Positions 6,086 to 7,664 of a stretch of 7,664 nucleotides of DNA are shown one piece after another. The notes under the pieces were generated by a model. It had not been told where the DNA came from. It was given only the letters and a program-made list of their open reading frames with translations, and did not search any database. Origin of the DNA: Methanosarcina sp. (lineage in GTDB: Archaea; Halobacteriota; Methanosarcinia; Methanosarcinales; Methanosarcinaceae). The stretch spans positions 3,374 through 11,037 of the forward strand of contig PMJC01000078.1 of NCBI GenBank assembly GCA_003157235.1, written 5' to 3'. The stretch's first letter is position 1, and the number at the start of each line of letters is the position of its first letter. A program made the position numbers and the translations under genes.

Positions 6086-6541
6086 ATGGAGTATGCAAAA
6101 GGTAGGATAGGCAGGGTCTTTACAGTCAGGATTGACCATAAGGATGACCTGATTAGGGAACTGATCAAATTTGCGGAACTGGAACATATTGATTCAGCTT
6201 TTTTTACACTGCTCGGTGCATTAAGAGAGGGAAAACTTGTTACAGGTCCGAAAGAGAGTGTTATACCTCCGGAACCTATCTGGTCTGTCTTTGATGATGT
6301 ACATGAGATTCTTGGAATTGGGAATATATTTCTTGAAGACGGGAAACCGAAGATCCACCTGCATGTAGGAGCAGGCCGGGAAGATAGTGTTAAATTGGGA
6401 TGCTTGAGGGTTCAAAGCGAGGTTTTTATGGTAGTTGAGGCATTCGTCCTCGAGGTAGAAGGCATTTCTGCCAGAAGAGTTTCAGATAAAGAAAAGGGAT
6501 TTGCACCCGTGAAATTTGAAAAAATTCCAGACTTGGAATAA
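6086..6541 (+). CDS. PPC domain (DUF296) protein
   Basis: A complete 151-residue protein of the PPC/DUF296 family (PF03479), a small trimeric alpha/beta fold found alone in archaea and bacteria and joined to AT-hooks in plant DNA-binding proteins. Prokaryotic forms are often described as DNA-binding, but their actual role is not established. Visible landmarks are the N-terminal RVFTVRIDHKDDLIRELIKFAEL (10-32), the core IDSAFFTLLGALREGKL (35-51), DVHEILGIGNIFLEDGKPKIHLHVGAGRED (71-100) and the final VVEAFVLEVEG strand. His91-x-His93 in IHLHVGAG, with His73, matches the probable metal-site histidines of archaeal members. It has no AT-hook, signal peptide or membrane segment. Translation is well supported by GAGGAG upstream. 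The only candidate operon partner is the decayed gene immediately before it, so this gene may now rely on that gene's old promoter or on one inside the relic. Confidence 0.9.
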   Translation: MEYAKGRIGRVFTVRIDHKDDLIRELIKFAELEHIDSAFFTLLGALREGKLVTGPKESVIPPEPIWSVFDDVHEILGIGNIFLEDGKPKIHLHVGAGREDSVKLGCLRVQSEVFMVVEAFVLEVEGISARRVSDKEKGFAPVKFEKIPDLE

Positions 6542-6670
6542 TAACTATTGCACTTAGTCATAGTGGAATCCTCAATCTGTCTTTTGAGTATTCATTTTAA
6601 TGTGATTATGTTGACAACAAACCTAGTGACTGAACAAATAGTTAATAAATAAAAGTGCCTGATATAAAGT

Positions 6671-7110
6671 TTATAATCCATAAAGCTCAAGAATTTGGAT
6701 ATTTCTTTTAGTTTTCCATCCTTCTTTGATTTCCAAACTTCCTTTATTTATTGCAAATACAAATCCCATAGCTAAAACCACAATTCCTATTAAGCTGTGG
6801 ATTAAAATCAAAGAAGAGATTATGGGGAAGTATGCATAATTTATCATGTTTTGAAGAGATAAATTTATTAATTAATATGCAATTGTGAATATTATAGTAT
6901 GTATTTTTAATCTGTATTTATTTAATTTATCTAGTCTCATTATCATTGCAATGAATCCAATTATCACAAGAACCAAAGCTATTCTTTGCAAATCATATTA
7001 AACAGCGCAAGGGTTATTCCTCCTATATTACTTAAGGAAACAATTTTTCTTTGTAACCTGTCCCTCGTCATGAAGGTGTTATCATTGGCTAAAGCGTTTT
7101 GCTCCACCAT
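6671..7110 (-). pseudogene. Small multi-pass membrane protein gene with a frameshift and a nonsense codon
   Basis: Read on the minus strand from ATG 7110, the frame gives MVEQNALANDNTFMTRDRLQ and a hydrophobic segment, then meets TAG at 6981-6979. One base back, the reading continues RIALVLVIIGFIAMIMRL, KYRLKIHTIIFTIAY, an in-frame TAA at 6874-6872, then LINLSLQNMINYAYFP, a long hydrophobic segment LILIHSLIGIVVLAMGFVFA and a polar tail ending at TAA 6673-6671. Restoring one base in the short A-run around 6985-6987 and changing the nonsense codon yields a 146-residue protein with about four membrane segments. Histidines in two of them (KIHTIIF and LIHSLIG) recall small haem-type or DUF420-like membrane proteins, but this is a loose resemblance. 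No ribosome binding site precedes the start; a TATA box is placed for leaderless transcription. On the forward strand this stretch has nothing coding. Confidence 0.65.
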
Positions 7111-7132
7111 GGTTAACGTGTTTAACTTTCAT

Positions 7133-7140
7133 TATTTATA
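7133..7140 (-). promoter_or_regulatory. TATA box for the decayed membrane-protein gene
   Basis: On the minus strand this reads TATAAATA, an excellent archaeal TATA box, centred about 26 nt before the ATG at 7110. Transcription would start at or next to the start codon. It lies in the 56-nt gap after the amidohydrolase stop and remains intact although the gene it serves is broken. Confidence 0.5.
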
Positions 7141-7166
7141 TTAGAGGTAGCACTTTCATCCTGTTA

Positions 7167-7664
7167 TTATAGTCGTAGGAGGAGCTCTGCGTTTCCGTGT
7201 GCTATCTTATTCTTGTCCACAGGGCTCACAGGAAATTGATCCAGGAAGTTGCGTGCTTGCGCCATCGGGCTATAGGGGTAATCTGCAGAGAACATTATCC
7301 TGTCGGCTCCGACTTGAAGATACAGATTGAGGAACGTCGAAGTGAAATTGAAACCGCTGAAAGTATAGTAAATATTCTCTCGGAGGTAGTCTGCAATAGG
7401 ATGATTAAGCTTCGTTACGTTTGGAGATAAAACTTTGTCGATTCTGGGCATCATAAAAGGGAGAGCTTCATCCATGTGGCCAATCACTATCTGAAGGCCC
7501 GGGAACTGGTCGAAAGCTCCACTGACAATAAGGCGGAGAATATGGATCGCTGTCTCGATATGCCAGCCCCATGCCGCCCTTGATAATCCGCTTGTTACCT
7601 CTGGTGAGAAGCCTGCATAGTAAGTCTCAATTACTGGTTCCGGTGGCAGTGTTGGATGGATGTA
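7167..7664 (-). CDS. Amidohydrolase-2 family, decarboxylase-like metal enzyme, C-terminal half (runs off the window)
   Basis: The minus-strand frame is open from the window edge (TAC at 7664) to TAA at 7169-7167, giving the last 165 residues of a PF04909 TIM-barrel enzyme. It resembles the group that includes gamma-resorcylate, carboxyvanillate and aminocarboxymuconate semialdehyde decarboxylases, which remove CO2 from aromatic or related acids using a divalent metal. Visible residues, numbered from the edge, are the metal-ligand His in YIHP (His3), WGWHIETAIHILRLIVSGAFD (32-52), GHMDEALPF with the catalytic-type His63 and Glu66, and the metal-ligand Asp128 in FSADYPY, followed by the closing KIAHGNAELLLRL. 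The N-terminal ExH/HxH metal motif and the start are outside the window. GTG at 7487 is internal, not a start. No damage is visible in this half. The exact substrate is unknown, and non-decarboxylating hydrolases of this family remain possible. Confidence 0.88.
   Translation of the reverse strand, partial: YIHPTLPPEPVIETYYAGFSPEVTSGLSRAAWGWHIETAIHILRLIVSGAFDQFPGLQIVIGHMDEALPFMMPRIDKVLSPNVTKLNHPIADYLRENIYYTFSGFNFTSTFLNLYLQVGADRIMFSADYPYSPMAQARNFLDQFPVSPVDKNKIAHGNAELLLRL

Noticed and set aside
7197..7430. 77-codon forward ORF
   Set aside because: It is antisense to the well-supported amidohydrolase gene and shows no family features.

Overview
The window is AT-rich archaeal DNA, most likely from a Methanosarcina-type methanogen. 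The evidence is the gene content (a DUF166 protein, a class I hybrid cluster protein, an AmmeMemoRadiSam radical SAM enzyme, an archaeal PPC/DUF296 protein), archaeal TATA-like boxes about 26-29 nt upstream of two start codons, and long non-coding gaps. This placement is an inference from protein families, not a database match.

Layout. 1-681 (+): DUF166 protein, probably cut at its 5' end by the window edge. 888-2518 (+): hybrid cluster protein (hcp), complete in length but split by a one-base frameshift near 1287-1289 and lacking the first Cys of its N-terminal cluster motif. 2519-3090: intergenic, with a possible terminator, a tiny ORF and a pair of identical palindromic 10-mers that also form a 14-bp hairpin stem. 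3091-4137 (+): intact radical SAM enzyme of the AmrS type, GTG start. 4379-5263 (+): intact EamA/DMT-family transporter with a promoter placed for a leaderless transcript. 5391-6076 (+): an unrecognised gene broken by several frameshifts and stops. 6086-6541 (+): intact PPC/DUF296 protein, whose ribosome binding site overlaps the end of the broken gene. 6671-7110 (-): a small membrane-protein gene with one frameshift and one nonsense codon, its promoter still recognisable. 7167-7664 (-): C-terminal half of an amidohydrolase-2 family enzyme of the decarboxylase-like type, running off the window.

The genes do not form one clear pathway. Hcp relates to nitrosative or redox stress, the radical SAM enzyme belongs to a conserved but poorly understood trio, and the EamA, PPC and amidohydrolase genes look like separate units. 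The striking property is decay: three of the eight genes carry inactivating lesions, each still readable enough to repair on paper. I found no CRISPR array, tRNA, rRNA, transposase or defence system, and no convincing new multi-gene system. The best leads are the double lesion in hcp, the two readable gene relics and the palindrome pair.
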